Assembly (NCBI RefSeq): GCF_004216715.1
Contig: NZ_SGXG01000001.1
Span: 1,612,001 to 1,676,000, forward strand
DNA from: Cecembia calidifontis
GTDB taxonomy: Bacteria > Bacteroidota > Bacteroidia > Cytophagales > Cyclobacteriaceae
Direction: 5' to 3'
DNA length: 64,000 nt
Under the pieces are notes generated by a model. It had not been told where the DNA came from. It saw nothing but the letters and a program-made list of their open reading frames with translations, and did not search any database. Positions 1 to 8,130 of the stretch are shown piece by piece (positions within the stretch are counted from its first letter, which is position 1; each line of letters begins with the position of its first letter). A program made the translations under genes and the position numbers.

Positions 1-355
1 ACAGACTGGACCTCTCCCAAGTGGAAAATTCCCTTTGGTATCCCAGTAAGGCCATAAAAGCGAGCCTGTGGCTGTCATGGTCAAAAGTATTTCCCCTGAC
101 TGCTGTGTCGAGATAAGTGAAAAAATCGTAGCCTATCCTAACCCTAAGGTGAGATTTCTTATCGCTTTCAGGATTGAGCAGGTACCTTCCAAATAGCGAG
201 TAAGGCACAAAGGTATTTTTGTCAAAAAGGGACAAAGCATCGACACCAACTTCCCAGCGATTAGACGATTTGGTTTGCTGTGCATGAGATGAGGCACTAA
301 ATAAGGCTCCTATTACAGCCATCAATACTATAAGAAGAAATTTGTTAAAAACCAT
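1..355 (-). CDS. Partial outer-membrane-type protein, tandem paralogue of the next gene
   Basis: The reading frame is open from an ATG at 355-353 to the window edge, so the C-terminus is missing. It begins with a signal peptide ending near ASSHAQQ. The mature part (RWEVGVDALSLFDKN, then VPYSLFGRYLLNP and DKKSHLRVRIGYD) is nearly collinear with the protein encoded at 416-1093, so the two are tandem duplicates on the same strand, about 60 bp apart. Aromatic-rich alternating stretches and the export signal suggest a small outer-membrane beta-barrel. No enzymatic motif is visible and the function is unknown. Confidence 0.75.
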   Translation of the reverse strand, partial: MVFNKFLLIVLMAVIGALFSASSHAQQTKSSNRWEVGVDALSLFDKNTFVPYSLFGRYLLNPESDKKSHLRVRIGYDFFTYLDTAVRGNTFDHDSHRLAFMALLGYQREFSTWERSSL

Positions 356-415
356 AGTTGTAGTTTATAAATGATTCATAATGAGGTAATTATTTAACCA
401 TGAAGAAATCAAGGT

Positions 416-1093
416 TTAAAATTTATAGGTGAACAAAAGTTGGTGGAAAGGATTGATACGGGAATCGATTCTGCTAGCGGAACTGTCTTCATAAAGCCGA
501 TTATCAGAAGCAAAGAAGGTGACATCCTGATCAAAAATTTCCCTTCTAAAGAAAACTGAAAGGGAAGACTCCAATGAAATCCTTATTCGACTACCTAAGC
601 TGTAGGAATATCCTGCCAAGATATGTAGCCCAATCTTGCTGTGACTGTAATCCTCGTAGCCTTGGACACCAAAAGGACCGGGTATGTCCCACTTTTTGTT
701 GCTGGATTCCCTTGAAAAGGATAAATCAGATCCAAAATAAAGACTGGAGCGGTCAGTTGAAGTTATTTCCTTCTGATAGCCTACCATGACCGAGAAAGCA
801 AAAGCACGGCTGTCATGTTCCAGCCTGTTTGGATGGTTGGCTGTATCTAAATACGAAAAACCGTCAAAACCAATTCTGGCCCTCAGGTGGGATTTTTTGT
901 CTCCTGTAGGATTAAGTAAATACCTTCCAAAAAGAGAATAGGGGACCAGTGAATTCTGATCAAATAATGAAAGGACATCCACGCCTACTTCCCAACGTGG
1001 TACCGGAATCGTGTCTGTTTGCTGGGCTTTGGACTGAATTGTAATCAGAATAAGCATCAAGCTAATTCCGGCCATTAAGAATTTATCTTTCAT
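416..1093 (-). CDS. Small outer-membrane beta-barrel-like protein (225 aa)
   Basis: The protein has an N-terminal signal peptide (cleavage near SKAQ, residues 20-24) and a C-terminus ending in an aromatic strand (HQLLFTYKF), as in Bacteroidota outer-membrane barrels. Residues 33-90 are highly similar to the partial gene at 1-355, so this is the upstream member of a tandem pair. Its start lies about 110 bp from the end of the IS30 element, so the insertion may have replaced or altered its promoter. I do not recognise a specific family. A structural or sensory envelope role is only an inference. Confidence 0.75.
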   Translation of the reverse strand: MKDKFLMAGISLMLILITIQSKAQQTDTIPVPRWEVGVDVLSLFDQNSLVPYSLFGRYLLNPTGDKKSHLRARIGFDGFSYLDTANHPNRLEHDSRAFAFSVMVGYQKEITSTDRSSLYFGSDLSFSRESSNKKWDIPGPFGVQGYEDYSHSKIGLHILAGYSYSLGSRIRISLESSLSVFFRREIFDQDVTFFASDNRLYEDSSASRIDSRINPFHQLLFTYKF

Positions 1094-1201
1094 GATGGTT
1101 ATTGGTTAAAAATTTTTGTGAATTGAATATCTTATAAAGGTTTTTTGTTGAAATAAAACTATAAATTTAAAATAAAAAATACAACAAAAAATAGGCCATG
1201 T

Positions 1202-2212
1202 TCAAGTCATAAATGCAACGCCTAATTTTTTCATTAGACATTCGATAGGACTAAGATAATTAAACTTTCTTATTGGCCTGTTATTGATTTTGGTTTCTAT
1301 ATTTTGGATCTGTTCCCGAGAGATTTGATTGAGGTCAGTACCCTTTGGCAGGAAAGCCCTGATAAGTCCGATTCTGTTTTCCACTGTTCCTTTATCCTGT
1401 GAAGTGTATGGTCTTGTAAAGAATGTTGGGATATTGAATTTATCTCTGATTTTATAATGGTTTGCGAATGCCATATCATTATCGAAAGTGATTGATTTGA
1501 AGAACGAAGCACCAATTCTCTGTATTCTCTTTGCTATTTTCTGTTCAATGATATCTGCATTTTTACCATCAAGTTTCTCTATGGTAGTAACCAAGGTTGC
1601 CCTGTCCACCAGTACCAAAAGAGCTGATTTGTGGTTTTTCCCCATCATAAGGTCTACTTCAATATCTCCTATCCTTTGTCTTTTTTCAACTACAGGAGGC
1701 CTTTGGTCAATTGGAACTCTCTCCCTGATAATTCCTCTGGTATGCCTGTAATTACCTCTCTTACGCTTTCTTTTACCATGCCGGAGATTCTTGTAAAGCT
1801 CCCTGTCCCTTCGGTATCTCCAATGGCTACTTTTTTTGGCAGTAAATATCCAGTTGTAGAGTGTCTCATGACAAACCCCTTCTTTACCTTGTTTCTTCCA
1901 GGTGACCGATATTAGCTCTGGGCTCAATTTGTCAACAACAAGGAATTTGCGGGCCTCTTCTTTAAGGGACTCGGTAAATTTGATTCGCTTTCTCTTGAGT
2001 CTATGTCTTTCGTCTGTACGGTTCTGGGCAACTGCAGCCTTATATTCACCGCTATAACGGCCCCTCTTGCCGGTATTTCTTTGAAGTTCTCTGGATACAG
2101 TACTTTTGTTGACACCGATAATCGCAGCGATTTTGGTCTGGGAAGTTCCGTTTCTAAATAAAGCCTCTATTTGGTACCTTTGTTCCTGGCTGAGATGTTT
2201 AAATTTATTCAT
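1202..2212 (-). CDS. IS30-family transposase (336 aa)
   Basis: It catalyses transposition of the surrounding element. The N-terminal helix-turn-helix (residues 1-45, HLSQEQRYQIEALFRNG then KSTVSREL) is the typical IS30 DNA-binding region. The C-terminal integrase core shows the DDE residues in IGDIEVDLMMG, ITFDNDMAF and SQDKGTVENRIG. The length is normal and the frame is intact, so the element may still be active. The stop codon lies inside the left terminal repeat, so coding sequence and repeat overlap. Confidence 0.95.
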   Translation of the reverse strand: MNKFKHLSQEQRYQIEALFRNGTSQTKIAAIIGVNKSTVSRELQRNTGKRGRYSGEYKAAVAQNRTDERHRLKRKRIKFTESLKEEARKFLVVDKLSPELISVTWKKQGKEGVCHETLYNWIFTAKKSSHWRYRRDRELYKNLRHGKRKRKRGNYRHTRGIIRERVPIDQRPPVVEKRQRIGDIEVDLMMGKNHKSALLVLVDRATLVTTIEKLDGKNADIIEQKIAKRIQRIGASFFKSITFDNDMAFANHYKIRDKFNIPTFFTRPYTSQDKGTVENRIGLIRAFLPKGTDLNQISREQIQNIETKINNRPIRKFNYLSPIECLMKKLGVAFMT

Positions 2213-2239
2213 GACAACACTAAATTAATATTTTCAGCC

Positions 2240-2269
2240 TAAGGGAAGGAACCTAGGTTCCTTCCCTTA
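2240..2269. repeat. 30-bp perfect palindrome inside IS30, upstream of the transposase
   Basis: The sequence centred on CCTAGG is self-complementary over 30 bp, with arms reading AAGGGAAGGAACC. It lies between the right inverted repeat and the transposase start, 28 bp upstream of the ATG. In RNA entering from outside the element it would form a very stable hairpin. Confidence 0.85.
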
Positions 2270-2298
2270 AACCCTTAGTGTTGCATTTATGACTTGAA

Positions 2299-2701
2299 TA
2301 TAGGTAGTCTTCAATTGGCCCTTATTATTATTTATTTTACTTTTTAAATAATAAAAAATAAAATAATATTCCGAGAAAACCGCCCTCTTACCTCTTGTTT
2401 AAACTAATTTATAAGTAAATTTGAGCATTTTTGAATTAAAATTTTTTTTCAAATTTTAAAAAATATTTTACTTACACGACTCTCCCGAACTTCACACGTA
2501 TGTTTGACCGATTGATCGTTGCAGCTGTTCATCCTTACGTATAACATTCCGAATAATTATATTTTTTTTACCCAATCTATTGCATTATTGAAAAAATGGC
2601 CATAGGTTCATACAAGGTATAATAAAATATTGAGCAAATTTTTATTAAGCTTAAAGGTAACAGGCTGCCTACTTTTAAAACGCCTACTTATTTAATGTTT
2701 T
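2299..2701. other. AT-rich intergenic region upstream of the small peptide gene
   Basis: No coding frame is supported. The stretch is very AT-rich and ends with a direct repeat GCCTACTT at 2667-2674 and 2682-2689, a 15-bp spacing, just before the peptide gene start. The repeat could be a regulator site or part of the promoter. No clear TAnnTTTG box was found at a usual distance. Confidence 0.4.
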
Positions 2702-2905
2702 ATGAAAAAGTCAATTTTAATGTTAAGCTTTATTGCTTTGTTTAGTTTGGGAGTAAATATTACAGTTAACGGACAGGCTTCTGTTGATCCACCAAATCCT
2801 CCCTGTAATATATGTGATGAAACAACTGAAGATGAGTGTTCAAGAACAATAACACCTTCAGGTCCTCATATTTTTTACGGTAAATTATCTCCTTGTCAAG
2901 ATTGA
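2702..2905 (+). CDS. Small secreted Cys-rich peptide (67 aa), NVEALA-like
   Basis: It starts with a classical signal peptide (MKKSILMLSFIALFSLGV, cleavage near NGQ at 23-25). The remaining ~42 residues hold four cysteines (CNIC, DEC, SPC), many prolines and acidic residues. It is followed by an intrinsic terminator and then, on the same strand, by a propeller lipoprotein. Genes for small exported peptides beside BF3164/6-bladed-propeller lipoproteins are known in Bacteroidota (NVEALA-type proteins), but the function of such pairs is not known to me. The assignment to that group rests on size, signal and context, not on a conserved motif. Confidence 0.65.
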   Translation: MKKSILMLSFIALFSLGVNITVNGQASVDPPNPPCNICDETTEDECSRTITPSGPHIFYGKLSPCQD

Positions 2906-2913
2906 TTTTATAT

Positions 2914-2940
2914 GGGTGTCAATTTGTTGACACCCTTTTA
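2914..2940 (+). terminator. Intrinsic terminator between peptide and propeller genes
   Basis: GGGTGTCAA at 2914-2922 and TTGACACCC at 2927-2935 form a perfect 9-bp stem with a 4-nt loop, followed by TTTTA. It lies 8 bp after the peptide stop and 34 bp before the next start. It would give high peptide and low lipoprotein transcript if the two are cotranscribed with partial read-through. Confidence 0.8.
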
Positions 2941-2968
2941 ATTATATATTCTTTAGCTTAATAATGGA

Positions 2969-3997
2969 ATGAAAAAAAATAGGTATTTAATTTACTTAAT
3001 ATTTTTATTTGGTTGTGGGAGTAGTATTCAAGACAATACTGAAGTAAATCAAGTTTTTGTATCATCAGAAAGGATGAATTTGAGTGATAACCTGACCCGG
3101 GTAAAATCCATTTATCTTTTCGATAATTTACTAATTGTCAGTGATCCGAGTGCTCAAAACTTGTATAAAATCTTTGACATTCGTCAGGATAAATTTATTA
3201 AAGAATTAGGTAAAAAAGGAAATGGACCCTGTGAACTAAGTTCCCCAAGTCCAATAATCAAGGTGGATGATATTAATCTATCTTTTTTTAACAAAAATAC
3301 CTTTCAAATTTTGGATTTCCCAGTTGAATATTTGCTGTCACCAACAGATTTTGATTACCCCTGTAATTATAGAGATTTTAAATTAGATTTTAATTTTCAG
3401 AAAATCGTAGACCTTGGAGGTGGTAGAATTTTAGGTTATGGTTTGTTTACTAGTAAATATGTAGTTTTTGACCAAAATAAACGGGAAATTTTTCCGTCTG
3501 ATGTCAAATATCATTTCGAAGAGGAATTGATTGGCCTTCACTCTTATGAAAATATTGCCATGGCCTCTCAGGGAAACTTACACAAAAGACCAGATGGTAA
3601 AAAAATTATATTCACTTCTTCAAATTTTGGAGCATTAGATATCCTATCTATGGAAGGATCAGTGCCAAAACTGGATTTTAGGAAAGAGATGACAAAACCC
3701 ATATTTACCAGTCAGGAAGGAAATGTGATTCGGGCGGATTACAATAAAGAGAATGTACTTGGATTTTTAAGCACAGCAGTTTCTAATCAATACATATATG
3801 GGTTGTATTCAGGAGAAAAAATGGGTGATAATATTGATGATAGTCAAACAGTAATTGTATTTGATTGGGATGGAAAAAAAGTCAAAGAAATTTACTTAGA
3901 TAAAGCAGTTAGTTTAATAGTAGTGTCCCATGATGATTCCCTTCTTTTTGGATATTCAGATGATGGAAAAGCCAATGTTTACAAATTCATTTTATAA
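2969..3997 (+). CDS. 6-bladed beta-propeller lipoprotein, BF3164/TolB-like (342 aa)
   Basis: A lipoprotein signal is present (LIYLIFLFGCGSS, lipid attachment at Cys16). The body consists of repeated strand blocks such as YLFDNLLIVSDPSAQNLYKIFDI and GKKGNGPCEL, which are typical of Bacteroidota propeller lipoproteins of the BF3164/TolB-like class. It is probably anchored in the outer membrane. Its gene follows the secreted Cys-rich peptide gene after a terminator, so the two may work together, for example as binder and ligand; that is inference. The length is normal and no catalytic motif is visible. Confidence 0.75.
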   Translation: MKKNRYLIYLIFLFGCGSSIQDNTEVNQVFVSSERMNLSDNLTRVKSIYLFDNLLIVSDPSAQNLYKIFDIRQDKFIKELGKKGNGPCELSSPSPIIKVDDINLSFFNKNTFQILDFPVEYLLSPTDFDYPCNYRDFKLDFNFQKIVDLGGGRILGYGLFTSKYVVFDQNKREIFPSDVKYHFEEELIGLHSYENIAMASQGNLHKRPDGKKIIFTSSNFGALDILSMEGSVPKLDFRKEMTKPIFTSQEGNVIRADYNKENVLGFLSTAVSNQYIYGLYSGEKMGDNIDDSQTVIVFDWDGKKVKEIYLDKAVSLIVVSHDDSLLFGYSDDGKANVYKFIL

Positions 3998-4336
3998 ACC
4001 TAAATTAGGACTATTCTAAATCCTTACCTTTGGTTTAGAAGATAGTTAACTCATGTCCTACCTCAAGCCATTCCTCAATTTCAAAATAATAGACTCGGGA
4101 TTGAATAAATCTGAAAATGATCCCGCTAACTCAGCTTTAGCTAGACAAAATTTATAAAACCACCTATTTCTTTCTAACAAACCGATAAGAAATCCCCAAT
4201 TGAAGGGCAAGATTCCTATATCGGATTTCGTCTTGGATTTATATAATTTTTGCGATTTGAGTTCTCCTTTTAAAAAAGAACCTAAAAATTAGTAGATTTA
4301 AAACAGCATCAAACAAACCCAAAACCCTCTTCCCTC
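3998..4336. other. Intergenic region with a TACCTTTG promoter-like box and a 34-codon frame
   Basis: TACCTTTG at 4025-4032 matches the Bacteroidota -7 consensus. An ATG at 4053 begins a 34-codon frame ending at 4157 (MSYLKPFLNFKI at the start). The combination resembles promoters of genuine genes elsewhere in this window, but the peptide has no recognisable features. The rest of the gap shows nothing. Confidence 0.3.
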
Positions 4337-4789
4337 ATGAAAAAATCCATCCTTCACTCAGACCATCGCCAAGAACTACTGGACAGAGTAGCCGAGCTTC
4401 AAGCGGGAGACCAAGCACATTGGGGAAGTATGCGGGTAGAGGAGATGCTGGCACATGCACGGGAGGTAGCGGCTGCTGTATTGAAATCGCCCAAACCTGA
4501 GAAGAAGGCAAATATCAAGCAGCTTCTCGGGAAGTACTATTTTTTCTATTTCAAAAAAGAATTTCCCAAGCTGGTCAAAGGCCCCAAACGCTTTGACATG
4601 AAGGGTAAGGTTTCCCAAGATGAATTTCTGGAAGAAAAGCAAGGATTAATCGATGCCCTGCAAGCCTTTGGCGGTATTAGCCACCAACTCCAAGGCTTCC
4701 ACCCCTTCTTCGGACCGCTCAATCACCAAGAATGGGGAATATTGGTATGGAAGCATACCGATCATCACCTGCGGCAGTTCGGTGTTTGA
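4337..4789 (+). CDS. DUF1569 / DinB-superfamily protein (150 aa)
   Basis: The sequence fits DUF1569, a DinB-like four-helix family with a possible metal-binding site. Histidines are found in SMRVEEMLAHARE (about residue 40), in HPFFGPL (about 122) and in WKHTDHHLRQF near the C-terminus, consistent with a His-based metal centre. No signal peptide is present, so it is cytoplasmic. It stands alone, with outer-membrane genes next to it. The biochemical role of DUF1569 proteins is unknown. DinB relatives include thiol transferases, which could matter in a bacillithiol-making organism, but this is speculative. Confidence 0.75.
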   Translation: MKKSILHSDHRQELLDRVAELQAGDQAHWGSMRVEEMLAHAREVAAAVLKSPKPEKKANIKQLLGKYYFFYFKKEFPKLVKGPKRFDMKGKVSQDEFLEEKQGLIDALQAFGGISHQLQGFHPFFGPLNHQEWGILVWKHTDHHLRQFGV

Positions 4790-4924
4790 GTGGAAGGAGG
4801 ATTTTTTTGTTTTTGAAAAGTCTAAGATTCAGTTTTTTATCTTTTTGAGGGCGAAACTGAGGGGTTTTTTCCCGGATTTGGTCTGGTCTTTGCTTTCATT
4901 AGGCCTTACCAACTATTTATTCTT

Positions 4925-5341
4925 ATGAAAAAAATTCTTGTATTTTCTTTGGTCCTCTTTTTTGCGGCCATCATGCATGTCAATGCCCAGGTTTCAACAG
5001 GGCTTTATCAATCAAGTGCTTCAACTCTGGTATCAGTGGGTACCGATGTGGACAATAAGATCTTCGGTGAAGCCAGACTGGCAACAGGGAGGTTTGTTGG
5101 ATTTGAAGGGACTTTTGGTTATAATTTCATCCAAAGAGATGATGTAAACTTTTATAGTGGGTTCCATTTGGGTGTTGAAGGTCGCCGGGATGGATTTTAT
5201 TTGGGTATACCATTCGGTTTACTGGTAAAGCCTTTTCCTGTCAAAAATTTTGGCTTTATGATGGAAGCCAGCCCCATTTTCCCAACGGAATACGGAAGTT
5301 ATTTTCGGGCCGGGTTGGGTTTGAAGTACACCTTTAGGTAA
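4925..5341 (+). CDS. Small outer-membrane beta-barrel protein (138 aa)
   Basis: It carries a signal peptide (MKKILVFSLVLFFAAIMHVNAQ, cleaved after NAQ). The mature 116 residues alternate polar and aromatic residues and end in the barrel-like strand GLGLKYTFR with a terminal Arg after Phe. It is likely a small outer-membrane barrel. It is followed within 10 bp by the palindrome at 5348-5378, which may also terminate its transcript. No specific function can be assigned. Confidence 0.7.
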   Translation: MKKILVFSLVLFFAAIMHVNAQVSTGLYQSSASTLVSVGTDVDNKIFGEARLATGRFVGFEGTFGYNFIQRDDVNFYSGFHLGVEGRRDGFYLGIPFGLLVKPFPVKNFGFMMEASPIFPTEYGSYFRAGLGLKYTFR

Positions 5342-5347
5342 AATTAC

Positions 5348-5378
5348 ACCCTCCAAGGGTTCGAAACCCTTGGAGGGT
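5348..5378. repeat. REP-like palindrome, left of the RAYT gene
   Basis: The 14-bp stem ACCCTCCAAGGGTT pairs with AACCCTTGGAGGGT around the loop CGA. The same palindrome recurs at 6041-6075 on the other side of the RAYT gene. A T-rich tract follows, so it may also act as a terminator for the gene at 4925. Confidence 0.85.
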
Positions 5379-5418
5379 TACATTTATTTTTTTAATTTTA
5401 GTTTAAACTTTTTAAAAT

Positions 5419-6036
5419 ATGGTAAAACCGAAAATTACTTTCGAACCTGAGCGCTATTACCATATATGGACGCATGCAAATGGATTCGAAAATTTATTTA
5501 ATGAAACGAAAAATTATTATTTTTTTCTTGATCGGTACAAATATTATCTATCAGATTTGGTGGATACTTATGCTTATTGTTTAATGCCGAATCACCTCCA
5601 TTTAATGATAAAAACAAAAGACGAAGAATGGACATTTAATTTTCAGAAGAACCAAGGCAAATCCACAAAACAATATTTCAATTACTCAACCATCATTAGC
5701 AATCAGTTTTCCAAACTATTCAATTCTTACACCCAAAGTTTCAATAAAGTTTACCAAAGAAAAGGGAGCTTGTTTAATCCAAATTTTAATCGAAAAGTAA
5801 TCGAGTCTGAGGCATATTTTACCTGGTTGATACTTTATATTCACAAGAACCCTATCCATCATGGATTTTGTGAAAATCTCTTTGAATGGAAATTCTCCTC
5901 CTACAGAACTTTTCTAGAACAAAAAGAAACAAAAATAAAAAGAAGAGAAGTTTTAGATTGGTTTGGAGGGAGAATGGATTTTATAAAATTTCATGATCTT
6001 AATGCAGGTCATGAAATGATTAAAAAATTTGAATAG
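5419..6036 (+). CDS. REP-associated tyrosine transposase (RAYT, Y1/HUH family, 205 aa)
   Basis: It is a single-strand DNA nuclease of the IS200-like Y1 family. The HUH metal site is LMPNHLHLMI (His59, His61), and a tyrosine in the later helix (LILYIHKNP, Tyr140) is the likely nucleophile. The conserved C-terminal block YIHKNPIHHGF followed by W-FSSY is typical of RAYTs. The gene lies between two nearly identical palindromes (5348-5378 and 6041-6075) that fit its expected substrates. The frame is intact and has no IS-type ends, consistent with a domesticated, vertically inherited RAYT. Confidence 0.85.
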   Translation: MVKPKITFEPERYYHIWTHANGFENLFNETKNYYFFLDRYKYYLSDLVDTYAYCLMPNHLHLMIKTKDEEWTFNFQKNQGKSTKQYFNYSTIISNQFSKLFNSYTQSFNKVYQRKGSLFNPNFNRKVIESEAYFTWLILYIHKNPIHHGFCENLFEWKFSSYRTFLEQKETKIKRREVLDWFGGRMDFIKFHDLNAGHEMIKKFE

Positions 6037-6040
6037 TTGT

Positions 6041-6075
6041 AAACCCTCCAAGGGTTTGGAACCCTTGGAGGGTTT
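6041..6075. repeat. REP-like palindrome, right of the RAYT gene
   Basis: The 16-bp stem AAACCCTCCAAGGGTT and its complement flank the loop TGG. The core of 14 bp is identical to the left copy at 5348-5378. It lies 4 bp after the RAYT stop and 6 bp before the stop of the converging DUF885 gene, so it probably also serves as a bidirectional terminator. Confidence 0.85.
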
Positions 6076-6081
6076 AGTTTA

Positions 6082-7767
6082 TCAATCCAAAAACCTCCAG
6101 GAACTTTTGAAATCTTTTGGAATATCCCCTTTCATCCTTGCTCTGAGCAGTTCGATGGGGGTGTAATTTTGGGTAATAAAGAAGTCATGGAATTCTTTTT
6201 CGGTCATTTTGCCGCCTTCTACCATTTCTTTTCTCAAACCATATACCTGTAGTCCTCCGATCATGTAGGCCAATTGGTACAAGGGACCATAGCTGCCTTC
6301 AAAAGACCTTCTGACTTCAGCTTCTGCATTGGCCTGTTCATGACCGACGCGGTCCACCAAGAAATCAATACATTGCTGTGGCGTCCATTTGCCCAAGTGA
6401 TAATTCAGTGAAAAGACAATCCTCGCTGCACGGTGCATTCTCCAGAATAACATGCCGACCCTATCCTCTGCATTTCTTGGGAAATTTTTATCCCAAAGGT
6501 TGAATTCCCAATACAGTGTCCATCCTTCTACCCAAAATGGTGTATTGAATACCCTTCTGTGGGGAAAATGTCTTTGGTTCATAAACTGCTGCAAGTGATG
6601 GCCAGGTATCAATTCGTGCTGAACAGTAGCTCTTGAAAAATGGGGATTGTTACCCCGCATGCTCATCATTTTTTCCTCATGCGTCATGGTAGAAGTGGGG
6701 TAAGAAATGATGATGGTTTCTCCGCCCAAGAAGAAAGGGCTTACTTTTTGTCTTTCTGCAGACATCATGGTAGTTCTCCAGGTTTCCTTGGCCATATCCG
6801 GAATGGTTAAGAGGTCTCTGGATTCCAAAAATTCAATGGCTTCCTCAGCCATTTCAGTCACCATCTGAGGCCATTTCCCGGCAGGGGCATAAGTATTTTT
6901 TACATGTTCGAGGGCCGCTTTCCAATCTCTGCCAAAACCAAGTTCTTGCGAAGCTTTGATCATTTCCGCTTCACACCAGGCATATTGCTTTTCTCCTTCT
7001 TTCAATAATTCTTCTGCGGTGTATGGAATCATATTGTACGCCAGTTCCTTTTCTATGGCGAGCTTTCCTACAGGTTTACCGATAATACCCGAACCATCAT
7101 CTTTGACTACAGTATTTTCAAAATGGTTTTTCAAAAAGGCAGCATAAGCCTTTAGGGTTTCATTCATACTCTCCATGGGCTTCTTCATCCACCAGGTAAA
7201 CTCCGGATCATAATCATAATAAAAGTTATAGGCCTCTTCGGTACTTTTTCTCAATGCTTCCACGCTTTGGGAAGCAAGGTCCGCCTTTTGCCAGGAATCA
7301 AATGCTTTGGCTTTTTTCATGGATTCCCATTTGGCTTTGATCAGCTTCTCAGTTTTGGTAAACATTGCAGCCACTTCCTGGGCATTGGGCTTCACCGCCA
7401 TCCTTCTGGTTTGGTAAAACTTTTCCAAGTCATCTTTAAAATCTACCACATGACTTACCTGTCTGAAATCTTCATAGGCCAATTGATGGAAGAAGAGCTC
7501 CTTTTCCAAATGGTTTTTGAAAAGTTGGTAATCCATTTTCCCATCCAAAGAGTAGGATTCATAAGGCATGCTTTCCAGTGCTTTTAGCCAGTCCTTGAAT
7601 AGTTTTTCAAAACGCTGAAAGTATTCGTCGGACAGGGGATTGTTGTACTTTCTGGCCAATGCCCCCCTGTCTGCCTGATAGCTGCTGATGGCAGGATAAA
7701 GCTCAGTGGCCAATGAACTTCCTGTAAGTATGATTCCTAATAGGAAGGAAAGTATACTTTTTTTCAT
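6082..7767 (-). CDS. DUF885 family secreted metallopeptidase-like protein (561 aa)
   Basis: This protein has a signal peptide (to about residue 20) and the DUF885 signature. The zinc-site-like motif HELIPGHH begins at residue 384 and a downstream glutamate lies in FWVEGW (Glu414), an arrangement reminiscent of gluzincin peptidases. The family length of 550-600 residues fits. It is probably a periplasmic or surface carboxypeptidase or oligopeptidase, but substrates of the family are not established. It is transcribed alone, converging on the RAYT unit. Confidence 0.8.
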   Translation of the reverse strand: MKKSILSFLLGIILTGSSLATELYPAISSYQADRGALARKYNNPLSDEYFQRFEKLFKDWLKALESMPYESYSLDGKMDYQLFKNHLEKELFFHQLAYEDFRQVSHVVDFKDDLEKFYQTRRMAVKPNAQEVAAMFTKTEKLIKAKWESMKKAKAFDSWQKADLASQSVEALRKSTEEAYNFYYDYDPEFTWWMKKPMESMNETLKAYAAFLKNHFENTVVKDDGSGIIGKPVGKLAIEKELAYNMIPYTAEELLKEGEKQYAWCEAEMIKASQELGFGRDWKAALEHVKNTYAPAGKWPQMVTEMAEEAIEFLESRDLLTIPDMAKETWRTTMMSAERQKVSPFFLGGETIIISYPTSTMTHEEKMMSMRGNNPHFSRATVQHELIPGHHLQQFMNQRHFPHRRVFNTPFWVEGWTLYWEFNLWDKNFPRNAEDRVGMLFWRMHRAARIVFSLNYHLGKWTPQQCIDFLVDRVGHEQANAEAEVRRSFEGSYGPLYQLAYMIGGLQVYGLRKEMVEGGKMTEKEFHDFFITQNYTPIELLRARMKGDIPKDFKSSWRFLD

Positions 7768-8130
7768 AATGGACTTGATTTGAAAATAGTTAAGTGGAAA
7801 TACTGTGGAGGAAAATTGAAATAAAGTAGAAATATATCAAATGATTTTCAGTTTAAGCCGAAACATAAGTGTTCCGCCGAGTTAATATTTCAGTAATGCC
7901 GTATTCCAATTTAATTTCCCATTCAAATTTCAAAAAGTAAGTTCCATTATTTATGGAAAAAAAACCAATACCCTGTTGACCAGTGGGTTGCTAATGTTGA
8001 TGGATGGTGATGAATAGTCCTCCTATTTAATAAATATATAAGCTTGAACTGAAAGGAATTTGATTTAGGAGAATTACAGAATAGAAAGAGGCTAACCTCA
8101 TTTGGGAGATAGCCGCTTTCCTATTCAAGT
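7768..8130. other. Intergenic region, no gene seen
   Basis: The only structure found is the hairpin at 8085-8119, annotated separately. The rest is AT-rich, contains the promoter region of the DUF885 gene near 7770-7830, and shows no credible reading frame. Confidence 0.4.
8085..8119 (-). terminator. Hairpin terminator after the small membrane protein gene
   Basis: On the minus strand AAAGCGGCTA pairs with TAGCCTCTTT, with one C/T mismatch, around a 15-nt loop. It begins about 12 bp after the stop at 8131 and ends in a T-rich arm. Confidence 0.55.

Larger units (their letters stand above)
1201..2298 (-). mobile_element. IS30-family insertion sequence, complete
   Basis: The element is bounded by perfect 19-bp inverted terminal repeats, TTCAAGTCATAAATGCAAC at 1201-1219 and its complement at 2280-2298. 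It holds one transposase gene on the minus strand and a 30-bp palindrome between the right repeat and the transposase start. I could not establish a clear 2-3 bp target duplication; both flanks contain ATAGG close to the repeat ends, which may be chance. Confidence 0.9.

Noticed and set aside
1196..2304. Possible 5-bp ATAGG target duplication of IS30
   Set aside because: The two ATAGG copies sit at unequal distances from the inverted repeats and IS30 elements normally duplicate 2-3 bp.
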